A stretch of 9,964 nt of DNA from Lautropia sp. SCN 70-15. Lineage in GTDB: Bacteria > Pseudomonadota > Gammaproteobacteria > Burkholderiales > Burkholderiaceae_E. Numbering within the stretch: position 1 is the first letter of the stretch; each line of letters opens with the position of its first letter. The stretch lies in the NCBI GenBank assembly GCA_001724315.1, contig MEEC01000021.1, positions 1 to 9,964 of the forward strand, read 5' to 3'. The notes under the pieces are model-generated. The model made no database searches, was not told the DNA's origin, and worked only from the letters and a program-made list of their open reading frames with translations. This document shows positions 1 through 6,127 of this stretch, one piece after another. The position numbers were made by a program, and so were the translations under genes.

Positions 1-1
1 C

Positions 2-643
2 CGGCCGCTGATCGTCGGCGAGAAGGAGCTCGCCGCCAATCCGCGGATCGTGGCCACGCAGGATGGCCGGGTCTACCTCGGCCGAGGCGATCTGGCCTAT
101 GCCCGCGGCATCGCCGACGACACGGTGCGCGAATGGCACATCTACCGCCAGGCCAAGCCGCTGCTCGATCCCGACACCCGCAAGCCGATCGCCTGGGAGG
201 CGCTGTTCGTGGGCTCGGCGCGCCTGGAGAAGACCGGTGACCCGGCCACGCTGCGGATCACCTCGATGACCGAGGAGATCGGCGTGGGCGACCGGCTGAT
301 GCCCTCCGAACCGCCGAAGACTTTCAGCTACGTTCCGCGCCCGCCTGCCGGCGAGGTCGACGGCCGGATCCTCGCCGTGTATCGCGGGGTCACCCAGATC
401 GGCCGCAACAACGTCGTCGCGGTGAACGCCGGCGGCGGCGCCGGCGTCGAGCCGGGCAACGTGCTGGCCATCCATCAGCGCGGCCGCCTGGTCGTGGACC
501 GCGAGACGAAGGAACAGCTAAGACTTCCGGACGAAGCCGTCGGTCATCTTCTCGTTTTCCGCGTGTTCGATAACATCTCCTACGGTCTGGTGATGGACGC
601 GTCCCAGTCGATCACGGTCGGCGACGTCGTCACCAATCCTTAG
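2..643 (+). CDS. LysM-type envelope protein, C-terminal part (5' end outside window)
   Basis: The reading frame is open from the first bases and ends at TAG (641-643), giving 213 residues of the C-terminal part. The GTG at position 50 is an internal Val codon and not a start. The visible sequence has no transmembrane segment. It is a beta-rich, Gly/Val-rich domain ending in a segment with 'LLVFRVFDNISYGLVMDA' and 'VGDVVTNP'. I recall this ending from betaproteobacterial LysM-containing proteins encoded directly upstream of dprA. In that family a signal peptide and an N-terminal LysM (peptidoglycan-binding) domain come first, and here they would lie off the left edge. The likely role is a periplasmic or cell-wall-associated protein; its exact function is unknown. 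It is followed after 24 bp by dprA on the same strand, so co-transcription is likely. The LysM assignment rests on recall and synteny, because the LysM domain itself cannot be seen. Confidence 0.72.
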   Translation, partial: RPLIVGEKELAANPRIVATQDGRVYLGRGDLAYARGIADDTVREWHIYRQAKPLLDPDTRKPIAWEALFVGSARLEKTGDPATLRITSMTEEIGVGDRLMPSEPPKTFSYVPRPPAGEVDGRILAVYRGVTQIGRNNVVAVNAGGGAGVEPGNVLAIHQRGRLVVDRETKEQLRLPDEAVGHLLVFRVFDNISYGLVMDASQSITVGDVVTNP

Positions 644-667
644 AGTCCATCGAACCAACGAGTCCGA

Positions 668-1804
668 ATGCCCCTTCCCGCCGGGGCGCGCGACACCCGC
701 GCGCCGTGGCTGCGGCTGATCCTCACCCAGGGCCTCGGGCCGGCGGCCGTGCGCCGCCTGCTCGAGGCCTTTGGCTTGCCCGAGGACGTGCTCGCGGCCG
801 GTCACAGCAAGCTGTCCGCAGCGATCGGCGCGCCGCGCGCCCAGGCGCTGCTCGCCAGCGACCCCGCCCGGGACGAAGCCGTGGCGGCCGCGCTCGACTG
901 GGCGCAGGCCGATCACCATCACCTGGTCTGCCTCGACGACCCGCGCTATCCACCCCGCCTGCTCGAGATCGCCGACCCGCCCCCGGTGCTGTTCGTGCGG
1001 GGCGATCCGGCAGCGCTCTCGCGCCCGTCGATCGCGATCGTGGGCAGCCGCCACGCCACCCAGGCCGGGCTGGGCCACGCTCGCGACTTCGCCCGCGCGC
1101 TGGGCGAGGCGGGGCTCACCGTGGTCAGCGGCCTCGCGCAGGGCATCGACGCCGCAGCCCACGAGGGCGCGCTTCAGACCCCGGCCGGCACGCTCGCGGT
1201 CATGGGCACCGGGATCGACCGGATCTACCCGCCGCGCCATCGCCCGCTGGCCGACGCGATCGCGGCCAGTGGCGCGGTCCTCGCCGAGCTGCCGCTCGGC
1301 GCCGAGGCCCAGCGCCACAACTTTCCGCGGCGCAACCGGCTGATCGCCGGCCTGGCGCTGGCCACCCTGGTGGTCGAGGCGGCGCGCCAGTCCGGCTCGC
1401 TGATCACCGCCCGCCAGGCGCTCGAGTCCGGCCGCGAGGTCATGGCCATCCCCGGCTCGATCCACTCGCCGGTCGCAAAGGGCTGCCACCAGCTGATCCG
1501 CGAGGGCGCCAAGCTGGTCGAGTCGGCCGAAGACGTCCTGGTCGAGCTGCGGGCGGCGCTGGGACCGGCCAGGGAGCGAGGCGAGACCGCCGCCGCCGGG
1601 CCGTCCGGCCCGGGCGCGCCGGAGCCGGCCGACCCCGCCGACCGGACCCTCCTGAAGGCCATCGGCTTCGATCCCGCCGACCTGGACACCCTGGTCGAGC
1701 GCACCGGCCGCCCGGCGGGCGAGCTGGGTGCGCGGCTGCTCGCGCTGGAAATGGAGGACCGGGTCGAGCGGCTGGTCGACGGCCGCTTCGTCCGACGGTC
1801 ATAG
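668..1804 (+). CDS. dprA: DNA-processing protein DprA
   Basis: This 378-residue protein loads RecA onto incoming single-stranded DNA during natural transformation, in the cytoplasm. An N-terminal SAM-like helical region (about residues 10-60, with 'LTQGLGPAAVRRLL') precedes the extended Rossmann fold (about 105-295). Family motifs are visible: GSR at 126-128, 'SGLAQGID' at 154-161, 'FPRRNR' at 219-224 and the 'GSLITARQALESGREVMAIPG' region from 243. A Pro/Ala/Gly-rich linker (about 300-324) leads to a C-terminal winged-helix domain of the DML1-like type (about 325-378). Length and domain order are normal for proteobacterial DprA. The ATG at 668 gives the expected N-terminus, although no strong Shine-Dalgarno is seen. 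It lies 24 bp after the LysM-type gene, so it is probably translated from the same transcript. DprA also occurs in species not known to be competent, so its presence alone does not prove transformability. Confidence 0.97.
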   Translation: MPLPAGARDTRAPWLRLILTQGLGPAAVRRLLEAFGLPEDVLAAGHSKLSAAIGAPRAQALLASDPARDEAVAAALDWAQADHHHLVCLDDPRYPPRLLEIADPPPVLFVRGDPAALSRPSIAIVGSRHATQAGLGHARDFARALGEAGLTVVSGLAQGIDAAAHEGALQTPAGTLAVMGTGIDRIYPPRHRPLADAIAASGAVLAELPLGAEAQRHNFPRRNRLIAGLALATLVVEAARQSGSLITARQALESGREVMAIPGSIHSPVAKGCHQLIREGAKLVESAEDVLVELRAALGPARERGETAAAGPSGPGAPEPADPADRTLLKAIGFDPADLDTLVERTGRPAGELGARLLALEMEDRVERLVDGRFVRRS

Positions 1805-1869
1805 GTCCTCCGTCCCAAGGCGTACGGAACTTCCCTGCCAGGCATCCGGACCATCCCTCAAACCGACGG

Positions 1870-1892
1870 CGGCCGGGTCGGCCATCCGGCCG
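1870..1892. other. Inverted repeat between dprA and topB
   Basis: A 7-bp perfect stem (CGGCCGG at 1870-1876 with CCGGCCG at 1886-1892) encloses a 9-nt loop. It lies 66 bp after the dprA stop and just before the predicted -35 of topB. The position suits a terminator for the LysM-type gene and dprA, but no T-run follows. In sequence this GC-rich, such a stem can also arise by chance. Confidence 0.3.
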
Positions 1893-1894
1893 GC

Positions 1895-1924
1895 TTGCAC
1901 CGGGTTGCGCCAGCCACTTATGAT
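1895..1924 (+). promoter_or_regulatory. Predicted sigma70-type promoter of topB
   Basis: TATGAT (1919-1924) matches the -10 consensus at 5 of 6 positions and is the only such AT-rich hexamer in the spacer. TTGCAC (1895-1900) lies 18 bp upstream as a weak -35 (TTG conserved). The start point would be near 1931, giving a leader of about 50 nt before the topB ATG. The placement indicates that topB can be transcribed independently of dprA. Confidence 0.5.
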
Positions 1925-1932
1925 TGGCGCCC

Positions 1933-1955
1933 CTTGCCGCCTCGGCGGCGGCAGG
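1933..1955 (+). other. GC-rich stem-loop in the topB leader
   Basis: TGCCGCC (1935-1941) pairs perfectly with GGCGGCA (1947-1953) around a 5-nt loop. The stem extends by one G-U and one C-G pair to nine pairs (1933-1955). It would lie at the extreme 5' end of the predicted topB transcript, about 25 nt before the ATG. No T-run follows, so a terminator is unlikely. It could stabilise the mRNA or tune translation, or be a by-product of high GC. Confidence 0.35.
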
Positions 1956-1979
1956 CCGCAACCACGCTACGGACCCCGA

Positions 1980-4676
1980 ATGAGCAAAGCCCTGATCATT
2001 GCCGAGAAGCCTTCGGTGGCCACCGACATCGCTCGGGCCCTCGGCGGCGTCCCGCGGCAGGGCGACTGGTTCGAGAACGACGAGTACATCATCTCGTCGG
2101 CGGTCGGACACCTGGTCGAGATCGCGGCGCCCGAACAGTTCGAGGTCAAGCGCGGCAAGTGGTCCTTCGCCCACCTGCCGGTGATCCCGCCGCACTTCGA
2201 CATCCAGCCCATCGCCAAGAACGAGGAGCGGCTCAAGCTGCTGGCGCGGCTGATCCGCCGCAAGGACGTCGACCTGCTGATCAACGCCTGTGACGCCGGA
2301 CGCGAAGGCGAGCTGATCTTCCGGCTGATCGCGCAGTACGCCAAGGCCAGGCAGCCGATCAAGCGGCTCTGGCTTCAGTCGATGACCCCGGCCGCGATCC
2401 GCGAGGCCTTCGCCCAGCTGCGCGAGGACCGGCAGATGCTGCCGCTGGCCGACGCCGCCCGCTGCCGTTCCGAGGCCGACTGGCTGGTCGGCATCAACGG
2501 CACCCGGGCGATGACCGCGTTCAACTCGCGCGACGGCGGCTTCTTCCTGACCACCGTGGGCCGGGTGCAGACCCCCACGCTGACCATCGTCGTCGAACGC
2601 GAGGAGAAGATCCGCCGCTTCGTGCCGCGCGACTACTTCGAGGTCCACGCCCAGTTCGCCGCCCAGGCGGGGAACTACGCCGGCCGCTGGTTCGACCCCG
2701 AATTCAAGAAGAAGGAAGACGACCCCGAGGCCCGCGCCGAGCGGATCTGGGACCGCGCCCGTGCCGACGCGGTCGTCGCCGCCTGCCAGGGCAAGACCGG
2801 CACGGTCACCGAAGAGTCCAAGCCCACCACCCAGCAGTCGCCGGCGCTGTTCGACCTCACCAGCCTGCAGCGCGAAGCCAACGGCCGTTTCGGCTTCTCG
2901 GCCCGCACCACGCTGGCGCTGGCGCAGGCGCTGTACGAGCGCCACAAGGTGCTCACATACCCCCGGACCGACTCCCGCGCCCTGCCCGAGGACTACCTCG
3001 GCACCGTGGTGTCCACGATGGAGATGCTGCGCGGCGGGCAGGCCGGCGGCGGCAGCGCCGACTACGCCCCCTTCGCGCGCCAGGTGCTCGACCGCGGCTG
3101 GGTCAAGCCGAACAAGCGGATCTTCGACAACGCCAAGGTGTCGGACCACTTCGCGATCATCCCGACCCTGCAGGCGCCGAAATCCGGCGGCCTGTCGGAC
3201 GCCGAGCAGAAGATCTACGACCTGGTGGTGAGGCGCTTCCTGGCGGTGTTCTTCCCGCCCGCCGAGTTCCTGGTCACCACGCGGATCACCGCGGTCGGCG
3301 AGCATCGCTTCCGCACCGACGGCCGCGTGCTGGTCAACGCCGGCTGGCTCGCGATCTACGGCCGCGAGGGCGGCCGCGACGACACGCTGGTCCCGGTGGC
3401 ATCCGACGAGCGCGTGCTCGCCGAAACGGTCGAGACGGTCGGCCTGGCCACGCGCCCCCCGGCCCGCTACAACGAGGCCACGCTGCTGTCCGCCATGGAG
3501 GGCGCCGGCAAGCTCATCGAGGACGACGAGCTGCGCGAGGCCATGGCCGAGAAGGGCCTGGGCACGCCGGCCACCCGGGCGGCGATCATCGAGGGCCTGA
3601 TCGCCGAGAACTACCTGGTCCGCGAAGGCAAGGAGCTGATCCCGACGCCCAAGGCCTTCCAGCTGCTCACGCTGCTGCGCGGGCTGCAGGTCAACGAGCT
3701 CACCGCCCCCGAGCTCACCGGCGAGTGGGAGTACAAGCTCGCGCAGATGGAGCGCGGCAGGCTCTCGCGCGACGTCTTCATGCGCGAGATCGCCGAGATG
3801 ACCGAGCGCATCGTCGAGCGCGCGAAGAACTTCGGCACCGGCACCGTGCCGGGCGACTATGCGACCCTGTCCACGCCCTGCCCGGCCTGCGGCGGCGTGG
3901 TCAAGGAGAACTACAAGCGCTTCGCCTGCACGAAGTGCGATTTCTCGATCACCAAGATCGCAGGCAGCCGGCTGCTCGCCCCCGAAGAGGCCGACGCGCT
4001 GCTGCGCGACCGGACGATCGGCCCGCTGCAGGGCTTTCGCAGCAAGATGGGCCGGCCCTTCGCGGCCATCCTGAAGCTCACCGCCGACAACAAGCTCGAG
4101 TTCGATTTCGGCCAGACCGACGCCGAGGCCGAGGGCGCGGAGCCGGTCGACTTCAGCGGCCAGACCCGGCTGGGCGATTGCCCGAAGTGCGGCGCGGGCG
4201 TCTACGAGCACGGCATGGCCTACGTCTGCGAGAAGTCCGTCGGTCCGGAGAAGACCTGCGACTTCCGCAGCGGCAAGATCATCCTGCAGCAGGAGATCGA
4301 GCCGGCGCAGATGAGCAAGCTGCTCGCCGAGGGCCGCACCGACCTGCTCCAGGGTTTCGTGTCGCAGCGCACCCGCCGCAAGTTCAAGGCCTTCCTGGTG
4401 CGCGGCGCCGACGGCAAGGTCGGCTTCGAGTTCGAGCCGCGGCCCGCCAAGCCCGGCGCCGGCGGCAAGACCCCCGGCAAGGCGGGGGGCGCCAAGGCCG
4501 GCGCGGCGGCGGAGGCCGGCGCGGCAGTGGCCGATTCCGGGAAGCCCGCGGCAAAGGCGGCCGCCAGGAAACCGGCTGCGAAAAAGCCCGCCGCGAAAAA
4601 ACCGGCAGCAAAGACCGCTGCGAAGAAACCCGCCGCCAGGAAGCCTGCCGCGAAGCGGGCCCCCGCCGCGAAATAG
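1980..4676 (+). CDS. topB: DNA topoisomerase III
   Basis: This is an 898-residue type IA topoisomerase. It cuts one strand through a 5'-phosphotyrosine link to relax or decatenate DNA. The ATG at 1980 gives the canonical N-terminus 'MSKALIIAEKPSVA', with the Toprim Glu at residue 9. The frame stays open upstream into dprA, but that extension is not family-like. The second Toprim acidic motif is 'DAGREGE' from Asp105. The catalytic tyrosine is Tyr327 in 'TYPRTDS'. The C-terminus carries two cysteine clusters (C634, C637, C650, C653 and C734, C737, C750, C760). Each is followed by a similar 'LQGF' segment, matching two topoisomerase C-terminal repeats (about 648-710 and 748-820). A disordered Lys/Ala/Pro-rich tail (about 821-898) ends the protein and probably adds nonspecific DNA affinity. 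The Shine-Dalgarno is weak (a GGA). The gene has its own likely promoter in the 175-bp spacer after dprA. Confidence 0.97.
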   Translation: MSKALIIAEKPSVATDIARALGGVPRQGDWFENDEYIISSAVGHLVEIAAPEQFEVKRGKWSFAHLPVIPPHFDIQPIAKNEERLKLLARLIRRKDVDLLINACDAGREGELIFRLIAQYAKARQPIKRLWLQSMTPAAIREAFAQLREDRQMLPLADAARCRSEADWLVGINGTRAMTAFNSRDGGFFLTTVGRVQTPTLTIVVEREEKIRRFVPRDYFEVHAQFAAQAGNYAGRWFDPEFKKKEDDPEARAERIWDRARADAVVAACQGKTGTVTEESKPTTQQSPALFDLTSLQREANGRFGFSARTTLALAQALYERHKVLTYPRTDSRALPEDYLGTVVSTMEMLRGGQAGGGSADYAPFARQVLDRGWVKPNKRIFDNAKVSDHFAIIPTLQAPKSGGLSDAEQKIYDLVVRRFLAVFFPPAEFLVTTRITAVGEHRFRTDGRVLVNAGWLAIYGREGGRDDTLVPVASDERVLAETVETVGLATRPPARYNEATLLSAMEGAGKLIEDDELREAMAEKGLGTPATRAAIIEGLIAENYLVREGKELIPTPKAFQLLTLLRGLQVNELTAPELTGEWEYKLAQMERGRLSRDVFMREIAEMTERIVERAKNFGTGTVPGDYATLSTPCPACGGVVKENYKRFACTKCDFSITKIAGSRLLAPEEADALLRDRTIGPLQGFRSKMGRPFAAILKLTADNKLEFDFGQTDAEAEGAEPVDFSGQTRLGDCPKCGAGVYEHGMAYVCEKSVGPEKTCDFRSGKIILQQEIEPAQMSKLLAEGRTDLLQGFVSQRTRRKFKAFLVRGADGKVGFEFEPRPAKPGAGGKTPGKAGGAKAGAAAEAGAAVADSGKPAAKAAARKPAAKKPAAKKPAAKTAAKKPAARKPAAKRAPAAK
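4566..4673 (+). repeat. 15-bp tandem repeats coding the KKPAA tail of TopB
   Basis: Degenerate 15-bp units encode [K/R]-K-P-A-A. Units begin at 4566, 4581, 4596, 4623 and 4638, with a shortened 12-bp unit (KTAA) at 4611 and a diverged final unit from 4653. They cover residues 863-898 of topoisomerase III. Codons vary between units (AAA/AAG, GCC/GCG/GCA/GCT), so the repeat is stronger in the protein than in the DNA. Length variation by slippage between strains is plausible. Confidence 0.8.
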
Positions 4677-4761
4677 GGGCGGCCGGCGCGTCAGCTTTGT
4701 CGCGACGTCGCAACGCGTCGCCAAGCGTCGGCCCGCGCCGGCCGGCGCGCGCTGCCCGCGC

Positions 4762-4767
4762 TATCCT
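4762..4767 (+). promoter_or_regulatory. Possible -10 element of chaC
   Basis: TATCCT is the only AT-richer hexamer in the 98-bp topB-chaC spacer and ends 7 bp before the chaC ATG. No recognisable -35 is present. If used, transcription would start at or very near the start codon. Confidence 0.25.
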
Positions 4768-4774
4768 ATCCGGC

Positions 4775-5377
4775 ATGAAGTGCAGTCACCCCGCCGAAGT
4801 CAGCACCGACTGGGTCTTCGGCTACGGCTCCCTGATCTGGAACCCCGAGTTCGAGTTCGAACAGGCCCATCTGGCACGGGCCTGGGGCTATCACCGGGCC
4901 TTCTGCGTCCGCTCCACCCGCTATCGGGGCACGCCCGAGCGGCCGGGCGTGGTGCTGGGGCTGGACCGGGGCGGCAGCTGCATCGGCGTGGCCTACCGGC
5001 TCGCGCCGGCCAGCCGCGCGAACGCGATCGAGCGCCTGTTTGCCCGCGAGATTCCTGACCCTGCGGCGAGCATCTACCTGGCCAGGCAGATCACGGTCGA
5101 ACTGCCTGACAATTCACGTGTGCAGGCGCTCACATTCGTTGCAGACCGCTCCCGTGTGTCCTATCAGCGCCTGAGCGATCCCGAGGTTCTCGAGCGCCTG
5201 CACGCCTGCCAGGGTCAGCGGGGGCCCAATCGCGAGTACGCGATCAACACCTGGGATGCCCTCAGGCAACGCGGCGTGCACGACGACCGGCTGCTGCGCT
5301 ACGTCCGGCAGTTGCTGCGCGACGCCCCCGATGCGGCGGCGAACGGCGCCGCCGCGGGCGACCCGAATCAGGCCTGA
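4775..5377 (+). CDS. chaC: Glutathione-specific gamma-glutamylcyclotransferase (ChaC family)
   Basis: This 200-residue cytosolic enzyme is predicted to cleave glutathione into 5-oxoproline and Cys-Gly. The family signature 'VFGYGSLIWNP' lies at residues 14-24 and forms the substrate-binding loop. 'WGYHRAFC' (37-44) and 'GVAYRL' (71-76) match the E. coli ChaC pattern. The catalytic Glu is expected at Glu92 in 'LFAREI', which aligns with 'LWKREM' of E. coli ChaC. The C-terminal tail after about residue 180 is Ala/Asp-rich and probably flexible. The ATG at 4775 places the signature close to the N-terminus, as in the family, but no Shine-Dalgarno precedes it. The name recalls an old association with the ChaA cation antiporter; no chaA or chaB is present here. 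The stop codon overlaps the end of the convergent HNH gene. Confidence 0.93.
   Translation: MKCSHPAEVSTDWVFGYGSLIWNPEFEFEQAHLARAWGYHRAFCVRSTRYRGTPERPGVVLGLDRGGSCIGVAYRLAPASRANAIERLFAREIPDPAASIYLARQITVELPDNSRVQALTFVADRSRVSYQRLSDPEVLERLHACQGQRGPNREYAINTWDALRQRGVHDDRLLRYVRQLLRDAPDAAANGAAAGDPNQA
5368..5377. other. 10-bp palindrome carrying both convergent stop codons
   Basis: TCAGGCCTGA is a perfect palindrome. Read on the plus strand it ends chaC with cag-gcc-TGA; read on the minus strand it ends the HNH gene with the same nine bases. Both proteins therefore terminate in Gln-Ala, and the two coding regions overlap by 10 bp. There is no room for a conventional terminator between the genes. Confidence 0.9.
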
Positions 5378-5961
5378 AGCGGATCGCGCAGCCGCGAGCC
5401 GGCCGGAACGCCGGCCATCAGGAATGCCATCTGGTCGGCGAGGATCCGGCGGTTGCGCAGGATGAAGGCCTCGCAGAGGCTGGGAACGTAGGGCACGTAG
5501 AGCAGCGGCATCCGCGCCTGCTCGGGGGTGCGGTCGCCCTTGCGCAGGTTGCAGGGCTTGCAGGCGCTGACCAGGTTGGTCCACGAAGTCCTTCCGCCGC
5601 GGCTCCTCGGGTGAACGTGCTCGGCGGTGAGCTCCGCGGGCCGCAGCCTGCGGCCGCAGTACGCGCACACATGGCAGTCGCGAGCGAAAAGCATCTCGCG
5701 ACTCAAGGCCGGCGTTGCGGCGAGCGGCGCCCGGTGCGCCCGATCGCCGCGCACCGCCACGATCGAGCGCAGCGTGAGACTCGATTGCTGCCCCGACGCC
5801 CGGCTGATCCCCCCGCGCAGGGTGAACGAATGCTCGCCGTAGTCCCAGGCGACCTGCTCCTTGCAGTAATAGGCGACGGCCTCCTCCACGCCAATCCAGC
5901 GGCGCGGGGTGCCCCCGGCGTCGAGCACCAGGATGCTGACCGACGAAGCAAGAGCCGTCAC
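5368..5961 (-). CDS. HNH endonuclease family protein (5-methylcytosine-endonuclease-like fold)
   Basis: This 197-residue predicted metal-dependent nuclease has a C-terminal HNH domain. Its zinc-type cysteine pairs are C99/C102 and C134/C137. The HNH core is 'EHVHPRSRGG' with His115, followed by W127, Asn129 and Asn138 in 'CKPCN'. An N-terminal module of about 75 residues ('VSILVLDAGGTPRRWIG...') precedes it, and 'LLYVPYVPS' follows. I recall this architecture from a stand-alone family frequent in proteobacteria, whose biological role I do not know. The GTG at 5961 is chosen because GGAGG sits 5 nt upstream and the start falls just before the conserved 'ILVLD'. An in-frame ATG at 6138 would add 59 low-complexity residues. 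No methyltransferase, restriction partner or phage gene is nearby. The gene diverges from the lipoprotein gene and converges on chaC. Confidence 0.88.
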   Translation of the reverse strand: MTALASSVSILVLDAGGTPRRWIGVEEAVAYYCKEQVAWDYGEHSFTLRGGISRASGQQSSLTLRSIVAVRGDRAHRAPLAATPALSREMLFARDCHVCAYCGRRLRPAELTAEHVHPRSRGGRTSWTNLVSACKPCNLRKGDRTPEQARMPLLYVPYVPSLCEAFILRNRRILADQMAFLMAGVPAGSRLRDPLQA

Positions 5962-5966
5962 GAAGT

Positions 5967-5971
5967 CCTCC
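5967..5971 (-). promoter_or_regulatory. Ribosome binding site of the HNH gene
   Basis: The minus strand reads GGAGG, five bases before the GTG at 5961. This is the strongest Shine-Dalgarno on that strand in the region and decides the start of the HNH gene over the upstream ATG at 6138. Confidence 0.75.
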
Positions 5972-6097
5972 GAAGAAGGACGGTCCGGGCCGGGAACGCA
6001 CCCGATGCCCGTGACCGATCCTGCGAGCAAGAACCGTTCCCGCCATTCTGCACCAGCAGGCCGCCGCCGGCGAGGTCTGTCGGTGCACCAGGCCGGC

Positions 6098-6120
6098 TGC
6101 GATAATGGGCCTTCAAGGAG
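6098..6120 (+). promoter_or_regulatory. Extended -10 promoter and RBS of the glycine-zipper lipoprotein gene
   Basis: TGCGATAAT (6098-6106) is an extended -10 element: TG, one base, then GATAAT with 5 of 6 consensus matches. The -35 is poor, which is tolerated for extended -10 promoters. AAGGAG (6115-6120) is a strong Shine-Dalgarno, 7 bases before the ATG at 6128. The transcript would start near 6113, with almost no leader before the ribosome binding site. The 166-bp divergent spacer (5962-6127) otherwise holds only a pair of 8-bp direct repeats. Confidence 0.6.
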
Positions 6121-6127
6121 TCCCAGC

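Noticed and set aside
518..1489. Antisense open frame opposite dprA and the end of the LysM-type gene
   Set aside because: Arg/Gly/Ala-rich shadow with no recognisable domain; the plus-strand genes have clear motifs.
1728..1979. 84-residue N-terminal extension of topB reaching back into dprA
   Set aside because: The extension is unlike the family, overlaps dprA and crosses the predicted promoter. The ATG at 1980 gives the canonical N-terminus.
1440..4724. A nearly 1,100-codon open frame on the minus strand opposite topB and the end of dprA
   Set aside because: Its translation is low-complexity (runs of Gly, Leu, Ala, Arg) without family motifs, and it exactly shadows a well-recognised gene. 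In GC-rich DNA with G/C-ending codons, the antisense frame seldom meets TCA, CTA or TTA, so long antisense frames are expected.
4734..4749. 16-bp perfect palindrome CGCGCCGGCCGGCGCG between topB and chaC as a terminator
   Set aside because: It has no loop-forming centre beyond the self-complementary core and no T-run. Palindromes of only G and C are common in this composition.
3725..4774. Upstream extension of the chaC frame across the 3' third of topB
   Set aside because: It overlaps topB out of frame and encodes Arg/Gly/Ala-rich sequence. The ChaC signature begins only after the ATG at 4775.
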